From Actinomycetes bacterium (GTDB lineage: Bacteria > Actinomycetota > Thermoleophilia > Solirubrobacterales > Solirubrobacteraceae): a stretch of 33,036 bases of DNA. The notes under the pieces are model-generated. The model was not told the origin of the DNA, did not search any database, and saw nothing but the letters and a program-made list of their open reading frames with translations. The DNA is taken from NCBI GenBank assembly GCA_021820105.1, contig JAKAED010000024.1, positions 1-33,036 of the forward strand, written 5' to 3'. The translations under genes and the position numbers were made by a program. Of the stretch, positions 13,855 through 22,535 are shown piece by piece; positions within the stretch are counted from its first letter, which is position 1; every line of letters starts with the position of its first letter.

Positions 13855-15333
13855 CTACATGTTGATGCTGGACTTCAGCAGGTTGAAATGCGGCCCTGTG
13901 ACGTGCTGGGTGCCCCGCTGCACAAGACCAACCGCATACGCCGGCCAGAACACGGAGACCGGAGGGTCGCCCGCGCCACACGGACCATCGGAGTTGCCCG
14001 GGTTGTTGAACCAAAGGAATCCGTCGACATACTCGTAGCCGGTGTTCCAGCTGAGCGGCCCGGTGCCCCTTCCGGGCGGATTGCACAGGTTCTCGTTGCC
14101 GTTGTGAACCCGATCCCCGGGTACCAGTGGCCCGCGACCGTTGTCCCCGGTCTGGACGATGAAGTGCTTCCCGCCGGTCAGCCGTGCGATCTGCTGTCCA
14201 TAGTGAACGTCAGTGGTCGTCCAGTCATTGTGGGTTGCATTGACGTAAAAGCCCGCCGCCTGAGCGATATCAGCCTCCCGCAGATACCGCGCGGTCTGCG
14301 CGGCTGTCAGCCACGCGTCAGGAGCACCAGCATCCATGTACACGAGCAGGTGCGGGTCCCGCGAAAGGGTCTTGACTGCAAAGGCAAGCTCCTGGAGCCG
14401 GGTCTGCAGTTGTCCTGCGGAGAGGCAGTGGACCTCAATGAGCGAGTCCTCCTCCAGGTAGAGCACCACTCGGAAGTTGCCGATTCCGTTGGCGAGCTGG
14501 GTGATCCACTGCTCGTAGCGACTCTTGATCGCCGCAGGGTCCTGACAGGCGCCATGTACGAGTGAGTAGGTGCTCAGCGGGATGGTTGTGTTGGGCTGCG
14601 CGACCTCAGCGTCCGCCAGGTACTTCTCGACCGTTGAGGCCAGCGAGCGAGCCGGTTGGTTCCACATCCAGAAACGGAAGCTTCCGGAGCCCGGGGTGTA
14701 GGCGATCGTATGCAACGCCTGCGTCCAAGCGGGCTTCTCCGCGTAATGGCCAAGGTGCTGGCCAGCCGGCGATTGGTTGCCAAACACGTACCAGTGGACG
14801 TACTGGAGCGGATCGCCGTTCGTGGGCGCCTGCGGGTACCCCAACGGGTTCTCAGCGTTCCTCACGGCGAGGGGGTCGTTCTGGAGCAGTTCGATCGTCG
14901 CCTTGCTGGGTGACCCAAGCGGCTGTGGATGTGCGCCGTAGAGATAGGCACGCGCCGTCCGCATCGGCCCGTTGATGCCCTGATCATGGATCGTCACGTA
15001 GAACGTGTAGGTGCTCTGACCTGGGGCGAAGTCGGCCTCGCTGTTGCCGATCTTGTCGAAGTTTGAGCCCGCCGAGGCGCTCTTGTTCGTGACGCCGTAG
15101 TAGACGATCTCGGGGCCGCTGGCGTTGGTGCGCTGGATCGTGACGGCGAACCTCCCGACGTTCTCACTGGCCCGATACACGGAACTGCTGAAGAACACCG
15201 ATCCGGTGCCCGTACTGCCGGAGCTGTCGTGCCCGGTGCGTGCGCCTGCCAGGGCCGGCGGCGCGAACATCAGGCACGATGCGATCGTGATGAATCCTGA
15301 TATGAGACGGCGTAGCTTGGTCACAAGGTCCAT
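13855..15333 (-). CDS. Secreted Calx-beta domain plus glycoside hydrolase family 6-like protein
   Basis: A 492-residue exported protein. Residues 1-30 are a signal peptide ending PPALAGA. About 45-152 is a Calx-beta-like domain (SVYRASENVGRFAVTIQRT, SASAGSNFDKI, FAPGQSTYTFYVTI). About 160-490 resembles GH6 cellulases: YLEEDSL (292-298, replacing the usual EPDSL, D296 the likely acid), YMDAGAPDAWL (332-342), GFYVNATHND, TGGKHFIVQTGDNGRGP (386-402), CNPPGRGTG (417-425) and VDGFLWFNNPGNSDGPCG. GH6 enzymes cut beta-1,4-glucan by inversion. The ATG at 15331-15333 is chosen for a normal signal peptide; an in-frame GTG at 15348 would add five residues, and neither has a clear ribosome site. A strong terminator follows. 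No other cellulase gene is nearby. Confidence 0.82.
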   Translation of the reverse strand: MDLVTKLRRLISGFITIASCLMFAPPALAGARTGHDSSGSTGTGSVFFSSSVYRASENVGRFAVTIQRTNASGPEIVYYGVTNKSASAGSNFDKIGNSEADFAPGQSTYTFYVTIHDQGINGPMRTARAYLYGAHPQPLGSPSKATIELLQNDPLAVRNAENPLGYPQAPTNGDPLQYVHWYVFGNQSPAGQHLGHYAEKPAWTQALHTIAYTPGSGSFRFWMWNQPARSLASTVEKYLADAEVAQPNTTIPLSTYSLVHGACQDPAAIKSRYEQWITQLANGIGNFRVVLYLEEDSLIEVHCLSAGQLQTRLQELAFAVKTLSRDPHLLVYMDAGAPDAWLTAAQTARYLREADIAQAAGFYVNATHNDWTTTDVHYGQQIARLTGGKHFIVQTGDNGRGPLVPGDRVHNGNENLCNPPGRGTGPLSWNTGYEYVDGFLWFNNPGNSDGPCGAGDPPVSVFWPAYAVGLVQRGTQHVTGPHFNLLKSSINM

Positions 15334-15476
15334 ATCGGTTACACGCACGGCCGATTTGAATGTCGCGCCGCGGGATCAACTTTTTTTCGATCATCCGCAT
15401 CCATGACCGCCGGCAGCTGGACGGCAGGCCGTCACGTGAGGCCCCGGTGACGGCATCGGACTGAGACAATCTCCGG

Positions 15477-16886
15477 ATGACCCACGGCACCCGCCTGACG
15501 GCCCTCGACCACTCCTTCCTGGAACTGGAGGGGCGCACGACTCACATGCACGTCGGCGGCTGTGCGATCTTCGATGGCCCAGCTCCGGCCTACCAGGAGC
15601 TGGTCGACGCTGTCGCCGGTCGGCTGGACATGGTGCCTCGCTACCGCCAGCGGTTGCTCCCCGTCCCATTCGGTCAGGGACGGCCGGTGTGGGTTGACGA
15701 TCCTCAGTTCAGATTGCCGTTTCACCTGCGGCACACCGCGCTGCCGGCACCTGGCAGCGAGGCGCAGCTGCGGCGTCTGGCGGGTCGGATCTTCTCCCAG
15801 GCCCTTGATCGTGGGCGTCCGCTCTGGGAGCTCTGGCTTGTCGAGGGTTTGACCGGTGACCGTTTTGCCCTGATCTCAAAGACGCATCATGCGCTGATTG
15901 ACGGCGTCTCCGGAGTCGACATCGCGAGCGTGATCTTCGATACCGCTCCCAACCCGGAGTCCTCCGCCCCGCCTGCACGTCCGTGGGCGCCACGACCGCT
16001 CCCGTCCGCCGCCCAACTCCTGGCCGACGCGCTCATCGAGCGCGGCACCAAACCCGCTGAGGCCGTGCAGACGCTCAGTGCCTTGGCAACCGGTCCACGG
16101 GCGCTCGTGGGGCGGCTTGGAGCGTCGATCGGTGGCCTTGGGAGCGTGGGCTGGATGGGTTTCGATCCGGCCCCGCGAAGCCCGTTCAACGTGCCGATTG
16201 GACCGCACCGCCGCTTCAGCTGGGTGGATGCCTCGCTCGCGGACTTCCAGAGGGTCAAGCGGGCTCGGCAGACGACGATCAACGACGTCATCCTGACCGT
16301 GGTCGCCGGAGCCCTGGGTGCTCACATGCGAAGTCATGGGCTGGATACGGACGGGCTCGTCCTGAGAGCACTGGTCCCGGTGTCGGTCCGCGATGGCTCT
16401 CAGCGCGGGGCACTCGGCAACCGGCTGGCGGCCATGCGCGCGCCGCTCCCCGTTGGCGTCATCGACCCACTCGTGCGACTCTCGACTGTGGCTGAGGCGA
16501 TGGCGTCAGTCAAGCGGTCCGGGCAGGCGGTGGGCGCGCAAGCACTCACCGAGTTGGCGGGTTTCGCGTCGCCCACGCTGGTCGCTCAGGCAGCCCGCCT
16601 GCAGACCCGCCAACGGCTCTTCAACCTGGTTGTGACCAACGTTCCGGGACCGCAGCAGCCGCTGTATCTGCTCGGTAGGCAGATGCTCGCGATCTACCCA
16701 CTGGTGCCGCTGGCCGCGAACACCGCACTTGGGATCGCGGTTCTCAGCTACAACGGCCGGCTTGATTTCGGACTGAATGGCGACTTTGATCAACTGCCAG
16801 ACCTGGAGGAGCTGGCCGACGAGCTGTCGCGGTCGATCCGGGAGATCGTTCAGGTCGCTTCGACCGCTGCGGCGGTCGCGAGCTGA
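15477..16886 (+). CDS. Wax ester synthase/diacylglycerol acyltransferase (WS/DGAT)
   Basis: A 469-residue membrane-associated acyltransferase that makes wax esters or triacylglycerol from acyl-CoA. The catalytic HHxxxDG motif is intact as HHALIDG (137-143). Other family landmarks are MTHGTRLTALDHSFLELE at the N-terminus, RPLWELWLVEGL (114-125), FNLVVTNVPGPQQPLYLLGR, and SYNGRLDFGLNGD near the C-terminus. Length is typical. The first ATG is used; the ribosome site before it (TCCGGATG) is weak. The gene is convergent with the hotdog thioesterase and overlaps it by 37 bases. Storage-lipid synthesis is common in actinobacteria; the substrate choice cannot be read here. Confidence 0.93.
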   Translation: MTHGTRLTALDHSFLELEGRTTHMHVGGCAIFDGPAPAYQELVDAVAGRLDMVPRYRQRLLPVPFGQGRPVWVDDPQFRLPFHLRHTALPAPGSEAQLRRLAGRIFSQALDRGRPLWELWLVEGLTGDRFALISKTHHALIDGVSGVDIASVIFDTAPNPESSAPPARPWAPRPLPSAAQLLADALIERGTKPAEAVQTLSALATGPRALVGRLGASIGGLGSVGWMGFDPAPRSPFNVPIGPHRRFSWVDASLADFQRVKRARQTTINDVILTVVAGALGAHMRSHGLDTDGLVLRALVPVSVRDGSQRGALGNRLAAMRAPLPVGVIDPLVRLSTVAEAMASVKRSGQAVGAQALTELAGFASPTLVAQAARLQTRQRLFNLVVTNVPGPQQPLYLLGRQMLAIYPLVPLAANTALGIAVLSYNGRLDFGLNGDFDQLPDLEELADELSRSIREIVQVASTAAAVAS

Positions 16887-17299
16887 GCCGCCTGTTCCTC
16901 AGAAAGCTGACGCACCGCCAGAGTGATGCGTGAGAGAGCGCAGACCCGGCCCTGATCGTCGCGCATCTCAACCTCCCACACCCAGGTGGTCCTCCCCGCG
17001 TGCCTGCATGTGGCTTCGGCGTGGATTGTCCCGCCGGTCACAGGTCGCAGGAAGCTCGTGTGGTTGGACATGCCGCTGGCGCTGTAACCGTCGGCAAGCA
17101 CGACCAACGCCGTCGAGTATGAGGCGAGCCCCTCTGCAATAGCCGCGTAGACACCACCGTGCACAAGCCCAAACGGCTGCTTGTGCTGGTCGGTCACGAC
17201 CAGTCGGCCGCGTGCGATCTTCGGCCCCAGCTCAAGCATTTCGAGCCCGTACCAGGCGTCGAAACCGAGGCTGCGCCTGAAGTTCTCGGGGTTGATCAT
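16850..17299 (-). CDS. Hotdog-fold thioesterase, PaaI/EntH-like
   Basis: A 149-residue acyl-CoA thioesterase of the hotdog superfamily. The key stretch FGLVHGGVYAAIAEGLAS (43-60) has the HGG (47-49) and the catalytic Glu (E56) of the PaaI/EntH/YbdB group, and MSNHTSFLRPVTGG follows as usual. The C-terminus (SRITLAVRQ) is normal, with an Ala-rich tail of about 20 residues lying in the overlap with the WS/DGAT gene. The proximity to an acyltransferase suggests acyl-CoA housekeeping, but the two are convergent and so not co-transcribed. Confidence 0.87.
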   Translation of the reverse strand: MINPENFRRSLGFDAWYGLEMLELGPKIARGRLVVTDQHKQPFGLVHGGVYAAIAEGLASYSTALVVLADGYSASGMSNHTSFLRPVTGGTIHAEATCRHAGRTTWVWEVEMRDDQGRVCALSRITLAVRQLSEEQAAQLATAAAVEAT

Positions 17300-17377
17300 C
17301 AGTGTGGAAGATAACGACTCCTGCGCCTGCAGCCGAGCCCGGCCAGACCTGCCCGGGCTGCACTACTCTCTGCCCGG

Positions 17378-18451
17378 ATGGCTGCCCTGAACGACCTGCC
17401 GCCGGACCAGCGCGCGGTGCTGCAGCTGGTTCTGCAACGCGGCCGCACATACGACGAGATCGCGGGCATGCTCGCCATCGACCGAGCCGCTGTGCGCCAG
17501 CGTGCCCTGGCCGCACTCGACGCCTTGACGCCGGCGGATGTGCTTCCGGGCCCCGAGCGCGAACTGGTCAGTGACTACCTGCTCGGCCAGCTGCCAGAGA
17601 AGGTCTCCGAGCAGGTTCATGGCTACCTGCAGGCCGCCGAGGCCGACCGCCACTGGGCTGCTTCGCTGATTGAGCTGATCGCCCCGCTCGCAACCACAGG
17701 GCTGCCACCGATCCCAGCGGCCGCACACACCACATCGGCGGCTTCGGATGAGGTCGCCGTCGGCGCCCCGCTGGGCGCCGACGGCGACGCAGCCGGCGAG
17801 CTGCATCAGAACAGCCATCCGACTCAGACTCGGCCTGTGGAGCTGATGCAAAGCGGTCCGACCGGCGGTCAACCCGCGCGCCACCGCAGCTCGCGCCGTG
17901 GTGGCGCGATCCTGCTCGTGATCACCGTACTGCTGCTGGCGGTGGCGGTGACGGTTGCAGGACTCTCCGGCACCGGCTCCAGGACCGGTGGCGCCAAGGG
18001 CGGCGGTGGCGCGACCACCACAACCCAACCGCGGACCACCCGCACGGTGCCCACAGCCACGACGACAATCTCCACGGCGACCGTCAGCACCAGACCGCAG
18101 ATACTCTCCCGGCTGGCGCTGAGTTCGCCCACCGGTGCCACCGCGACCATCGGGATCGCCGAGGTGGTGCGAGAGGGTCACCTCACCGGCGTGGTGGTCG
18201 ACGCCCAGGGCATGCCCGCCAACAGCGCCCACAACGCCTACGGCGTCTGGCTGTACAACTCACCGGCAAGCGCCAGGTTCGTAGGCTTCGTCCCGAACCT
18301 CGTCGGCAAGTCCGGCAAGCTCGCGGCGGAAGGCCAACTGCCGGCCAACGCGTCCGACTTCCACCGGTTACTGATCACGCTCGAGACCCAGCGTCATCCG
18401 AGCACTCCCGGAGAGGTCGTCCTGAGCGGCCCCTTCCGCGAGCATCCCTGA
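17378..18451 (+). CDS. Sigma region 4-like HTH fused to a membrane helix and RskA-like anti-sigma C-terminal domain
   Basis: A 357-residue membrane regulator. Residues 4-52 resemble sigma-70 region 4 (LPPDQRAVLQLVLQRGRTYD, EIAGMLAIDRAAVRQR). Residues 60-105 (RELVSDYLLGQLPEKVSEQV) resemble the N-terminal anti-sigma segment but lack the His/Cys zinc ligands. After a low-complexity linker comes one transmembrane helix (about 176-197), a Thr-rich external linker (212-238), and a C-terminal domain (about 245-353) resembling anti-sigma-K factor RskA (YGVWLYNSPASARFVGF, LLITLETQ, GEVVLSG). Regions 2 and 3 of a sigma factor are absent, so it cannot act as a normal sigma factor. A signal-transducing DNA-binding or sigma-sequestering role is inferred. 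The same architecture is, to my memory, seen in Thermoleophilia. Confidence 0.75.
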   Translation: MAALNDLPPDQRAVLQLVLQRGRTYDEIAGMLAIDRAAVRQRALAALDALTPADVLPGPERELVSDYLLGQLPEKVSEQVHGYLQAAEADRHWAASLIELIAPLATTGLPPIPAAAHTTSAASDEVAVGAPLGADGDAAGELHQNSHPTQTRPVELMQSGPTGGQPARHRSSRRGGAILLVITVLLLAVAVTVAGLSGTGSRTGGAKGGGGATTTTQPRTTRTVPTATTTISTATVSTRPQILSRLALSSPTGATATIGIAEVVREGHLTGVVVDAQGMPANSAHNAYGVWLYNSPASARFVGFVPNLVGKSGKLAAEGQLPANASDFHRLLITLETQRHPSTPGEVVLSGPFREHP

Positions 18452-18532
18452 CCCGGGTGCTGAACAGCTCGCGCTGCTCCGGTCGAGCGACCTCGCGACC
18501 GCTCGCGCGAGTCTGAGAGGACTCTTACCTGC

Positions 18533-18561
18533 GTCACATCCGCGTAAAAAGGCGTGCTAAT
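18533..18561 (+). promoter_or_regulatory. Candidate promoter of the Pls-like synthetase gene
   Basis: GTCACA (18533-18538) and GCTAAT (18556-18561), each matching four of six consensus positions, are 17 bases apart, inside the 202-base spacer upstream of the synthetase. The rest of the spacer has a weak hairpin (GAGTC/GACTC, 18509-18524) after the previous gene and nothing else recognisable. Confidence 0.4.
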
Positions 18562-18653
18562 CGAGCCCTAACACATCGCTTAGCGGAGCTTCGGATACAG
18601 GCACTTCAATTCTGACCGTCACCCCACCAGCAGTGCAGGAGGCCGGGAAGCTA

Positions 18654-21600
18654 ATGGATATTGAAGCGCCCATCCGCGGCGTAGAAGGCGCACGCCTCGA
18701 GACAACTCAACAGGTTCCCTCGCCCGCTCTAGGCGATTCTGTCGCGCGTCAGCGAACACTGCTCGACATCTTTCGTCAGACCGCGACGCGCTGGCCGCTG
18801 CGTACCGCACTGGAAGCTCCGGACGGCACCTACAGCTATGCCGAACTCTCCGAGGCAGCCGGTGAACTGGCCTGGCGACTGCACACGCATGGGATTGGAC
18901 GCGGTGACCGTGTGGCGGTGCGCGTCAGCAGCGGTCGTGCTGAGCTCTACATCGCCATCCTCGGCGTCCTGCTCGCAGGCGCGGCATATGTGCCGATTGA
19001 CGCTGAGGACCCCGCGGAACGGGTGCACCACATTCTCCAGAGTTCCGTCGCCTGTGCGACGGTCGCCGACGGTCTCAAGTTCGAACTGCATCGCAAGCCG
19101 ACGCTGGCGACGGTCAACGAACCCACGCCGGACGATGACGCTTGGGTCATCTTCACCTCCGGAACCACCGGGGTTCCCAAGGGGGTGGCGGTGACACATC
19201 GGTCGGCCGCCGCCTTCGTGGACGCTGAATCCCGCCTATGGGAGGTGCTCCCTCAGGATCGCGTGCTGGCGGGCCTCTCAGTTGGCTTTGACGCGAGCTG
19301 CGAGGAGATCTGGCTCGCCTGGGCTCACGGCGCTGCCCTGATTCCGGCTCCCCGTGCGGTGGTACGAGCCGGCGAGGAGCTGGGGAACTGGCTGGTCGAT
19401 CGCGGAGTCACCGTCGTCTCCACGGTTCCGACACTGGCCGCACTCTGGGATGAGTCCTGCCTACATCGGGTCCGTCTGCTGATTCTCGGAGGCGAAGCCT
19501 GTCCCGAGAAGCTCGGCTGGCGGCTGGCGGCCGGGCGGGAGGTCTGGAACACCTACGGGCCGACCGAGGCAACGGTCGTCTCCACGGCCTGCCGCATCAT
19601 TCCCGGCGAGCCGATCACGATCGGACTGCCGCTTGAGGGCTGGGAGGTCGCGGTGATGGAGGGAGACCATCCGGTTGAGTCCGGCGAGAGCGGTGAGCTC
19701 GTGATCGGTGGTGTGGGGTTGGCCCGCTATCTGGACCCGGAGCTTGACGCCGCGCGGTTCGCCGGCATCCCAACACTCGGCTGGGAGCGCGCCTACCGGA
19801 CCGGGGACATCGTTCGTCTGACAGCCGGCGGCCTGTCATTCCTCGGCCGGCGCGACGACCAGGTCAAGATCGGCGGCCGTCGCATCGAGCTGGGCGAGGT
19901 CGAGGCAATGCTTCAGTCAGCCCCAGGCGTGTCGGTGGCCGCCGTGGCCGTGCGTGAGAGCGTCTCCGGGAACAAGCTGCTGGTCGGCTACATCGTCGGC
20001 GATGCGGATTCTGAGTCCGTGCGCCACCATGCGGCAAGACACCTGCCTGCCGCGATGGTTCCCCTCGTGGTCAACCTGCCCAGCATGCCGATGTCAGCTG
20101 CCGGCAAGGTCGATCGCCGCGCGCTGCCGTGGCCGGTCGGCGACGATCAGGCCGCACTCGCGGCCGGCATCGGGGCTGACGGCACCGTGCTCTCAGAACA
20201 TGAGGTGTGGGTCGGCCAACAGTGGGCAGCTCAGATCGGTCCTGTCCCGATCGGGCCAAATACAGACTTCTTTGCCTGCGGGGGCACCAGTCTCGCCGCC
20301 GCGAAGCTGATCTCGAGTGTTCGGTCGCGATATCCGGCCGTCGCGGTTGCGGATATCTACAAGAACCCGACACTCCGCACCTTCGCGCAGAGGCTCCACG
20401 ACATTGCGGCACCCGCCCGGGCCGAGGCGGTGGAGTCACTTCCGGGGAGGCGACTGTTCGCACTGGCCCAACTTGCGGGAATGATCGTGCTGTTCGCGAT
20501 CGGGGCGGTGCCCTGGTTGCTGGCCACCCTCGCCTACGGCGACATCTTCCCGCTGGGAACGCCTCATGTCGGCTGGCTGTGGCTGGTCGCCGCCTACGCG
20601 CTGCTGGCCAGCCCGCCAGCCCACGCGGGGATGCACGTGCTTGCGGCGCGCAGCCTGTTGAGCAAGGTGACACCCGGCCGTCACTCCCGCTACAGCTCGC
20701 TCACCTGGCGGCTCTGGTTCGTGGAACGGCTCGCCGAGGTCTGTCATGGCGCTCGTCTCGGTGGCACACCGTGGGCGGACCGCTACGCCCGGCTGTTGGG
20801 CGCCAAGGTGGGTGAGGGCGCGCGCCTCGGTTCAATGCCGTCGCTCGGCGCGCTGCTCACTGTCGGTCCCGGTGCAACGATCGAAGGCAACGTGGACCTC
20901 CACGGCTGGATGATCGAAGGTGAGCAGCTGGTCGTCGGTCCGATCACGGTGGGTGCAGACGCCCGCATCGGCACCCGCACGCTGCTTTCGCCCGGTGCGG
21001 TGGTCGGCGCCGGCGCGGAGATCGAGCCTGGCAGCGTCGTCCAGGGCGTCGTGCCGGAGCGCGAGTGCTGGAGTGGGGTACCTGCGGTGGCAGTGGGCAC
21101 AGCCGGCGTCAACTGGCCAGCACAACCGCCGCAGCCATCGCATCATGCTCGCGGCCTGCGATTGATGTTCGCCTTGAGCCTCCCCCTTGAGGCGCTGCTG
21201 GGAACTCTGGCCGCGGCGCCCGCAACCCTGCTGATCTACCTGCTCGGAGGCTTCGCCCCCACTCCCGGTCGTCCACTCTTGGGGATCATGGTGGAGATCG
21301 TCTGCGAGGTTGTGATCACAGTCCCAGTGTTTGCGCTGCTGGTGGCGCTGACGCTGCGCTTCGTGTGGCGGTTTGTCAAACCAGGCTGGTACCCGGAGTA
21401 CGAGGCGGTCGGCTGGGCGCTGTGGTTCAGCGAGGAGCTCCGCGGGACCGCCGCCACCTACCTGTTCCCGCTCTACGCGTCGCTCTACACCCGCGCCTGG
21501 CTGCGCCTGATGGGGCTGCAGGTGGGCCGGCGCACCGAGGTGTCGACCAGCACCGGACTGAGCCCGATGGTTTCGTTCGGTGCCTACAGCCAGAGCACCG

Positions 21601-22529
21601 ACGACGTTGGCTTCTGCTGTGCGCGCGCGCGTGGCGGCTGGATTCATGTGGCGCCGGTGACCGTTGGGGATCGGAGCTTCCTCGGCCCCGGCGCCGTGCT
21701 GAAGGGAGACACGAGGATGGGCGACCGCAGCCTCCTGGGCGTGCTCACGCTCGCCCCGCGGCAGATCCCGGAGGGAACCTCCTGGTTCGGCGTTCCGGCG
21801 CTCGAGCTGCCCCGCCAACCGGACTTCTGTGACGTGAGCAGAACCACCGATCCGCCGCGGCGTCTGATCCTGGCGCGGGGTGTGATGGATCTGGTGCGGC
21901 TCTTCCTTCCAAACACCATCGCACTGACGATCGGCGCCGGTGAGATCTTCGCCATGGCCGAGATCTTCCGCGTGCTCGGCCCAGCCGCCGCCGTGATCCT
22001 CGCGCCGCTGGTGCTGCTTGCCGGTGCTGTCTGCGCGACCGTCATCACCGTGATCCTCAAGTGGATCGTGATAGGCCACTACAGGCGTGGAGAGCACCCG
22101 CTCTGGTCGTGGTTTGTGTGGCGCGACGAGCTGATCAACTCTGCGCAAGAGCAGCTCGCCGGCTCGCTGCTCGGCAACGCGCTGGGGACGCCGCTGATGT
22201 CGCTCTATCTGAGAGCACTTGGTGCCCGCGTCGGACGCGGCGTGTGGCTTGAGTCGCTGGCGGTGACCGAGTACGAGATGATCACGCTCGGTGACGGGGT
22301 GGCGGTCAACCGCGGCGCTTGCCTGATGACGCACCTGTTCCACGACCGGCTTCTGCGTATCGGTCCGACGGAGCTGCAGGCCGGCGCCACGCTTGGCCCC
22401 ACCGCCGCTGTCCTGCCTGACACGATGATTGGTGTCGGCACATCAGTCGCCGGCCACTCGGTTGTGCTCCGCGGCGAGGAGTTGCCGTCGGGAACCCGCT
22501 GGCAGGGAGCGCCTGTTGTCGCGTGCTGA
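18654..22529 (+). CDS. Pls-like single-module NRPS: epsilon-poly-amino-acid synthetase family
   Basis: A 1291-residue membrane NRPS. Adenylation domain about 35-495 with A3 FTSGTTGVPKGVAVTH, A5 NTYGPTEATV, A7 YRTGDIVRL, A8 KIGGRRIELGEVEAML and A10 PMSAAGKVDR (K485). Thiolation domain about 512-585 with ACGGTSL (S546 carries phosphopantetheine). Then three repeats of two membrane helices plus a left-handed-beta-helix-like domain: helices about 603-660 and domain 715-820; helices 838-905 and domain 955-1055; helices 1080-1140 and domain 1185-1290. This is the A-T-(2TM-C)x3 layout and length of epsilon-poly-L-lysine synthetase Pls, which polymerises lysine through its side-chain amine without a standard condensation or thioesterase domain. 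The pocket code reads DAESIGTVVK, suggesting lysine or another basic residue. ATG 18654 is chosen for the AGGAGG upstream; in-frame GTG 18633 is an alternative. Confidence 0.88.
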   Translation: MDIEAPIRGVEGARLETTQQVPSPALGDSVARQRTLLDIFRQTATRWPLRTALEAPDGTYSYAELSEAAGELAWRLHTHGIGRGDRVAVRVSSGRAELYIAILGVLLAGAAYVPIDAEDPAERVHHILQSSVACATVADGLKFELHRKPTLATVNEPTPDDDAWVIFTSGTTGVPKGVAVTHRSAAAFVDAESRLWEVLPQDRVLAGLSVGFDASCEEIWLAWAHGAALIPAPRAVVRAGEELGNWLVDRGVTVVSTVPTLAALWDESCLHRVRLLILGGEACPEKLGWRLAAGREVWNTYGPTEATVVSTACRIIPGEPITIGLPLEGWEVAVMEGDHPVESGESGELVIGGVGLARYLDPELDAARFAGIPTLGWERAYRTGDIVRLTAGGLSFLGRRDDQVKIGGRRIELGEVEAMLQSAPGVSVAAVAVRESVSGNKLLVGYIVGDADSESVRHHAARHLPAAMVPLVVNLPSMPMSAAGKVDRRALPWPVGDDQAALAAGIGADGTVLSEHEVWVGQQWAAQIGPVPIGPNTDFFACGGTSLAAAKLISSVRSRYPAVAVADIYKNPTLRTFAQRLHDIAAPARAEAVESLPGRRLFALAQLAGMIVLFAIGAVPWLLATLAYGDIFPLGTPHVGWLWLVAAYALLASPPAHAGMHVLAARSLLSKVTPGRHSRYSSLTWRLWFVERLAEVCHGARLGGTPWADRYARLLGAKVGEGARLGSMPSLGALLTVGPGATIEGNVDLHGWMIEGEQLVVGPITVGADARIGTRTLLSPGAVVGAGAEIEPGSVVQGVVPERECWSGVPAVAVGTAGVNWPAQPPQPSHHARGLRLMFALSLPLEALLGTLAAAPATLLIYLLGGFAPTPGRPLLGIMVEIVCEVVITVPVFALLVALTLRFVWRFVKPGWYPEYEAVGWALWFSEELRGTAATYLFPLYASLYTRAWLRLMGLQVGRRTEVSTSTGLSPMVSFGAYSQSTDDVGFCCARARGGWIHVAPVTVGDRSFLGPGAVLKGDTRMGDRSLLGVLTLAPRQIPEGTSWFGVPALELPRQPDFCDVSRTTDPPRRLILARGVMDLVRLFLPNTIALTIGAGEIFAMAEIFRVLGPAAAVILAPLVLLAGAVCATVITVILKWIVIGHYRRGEHPLWSWFVWRDELINSAQEQLAGSLLGNALGTPLMSLYLRALGARVGRGVWLESLAVTEYEMITLGDGVAVNRGACLMTHLFHDRLLRIGPTELQAGATLGPTAAVLPDTMIGVGTSVAGHSVVLRGEELPSGTRWQGAPVVAC

Positions 22530-22535
22530 GCGCGA

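Noticed and set aside
20832..22343. 503-codon open frame on the minus strand inside the synthetase gene
   Set aside because: Antisense shadow of a high-GC gene: low-complexity His/Arg/Gln-rich translation, and the plus strand shows clear NRPS domains throughout.
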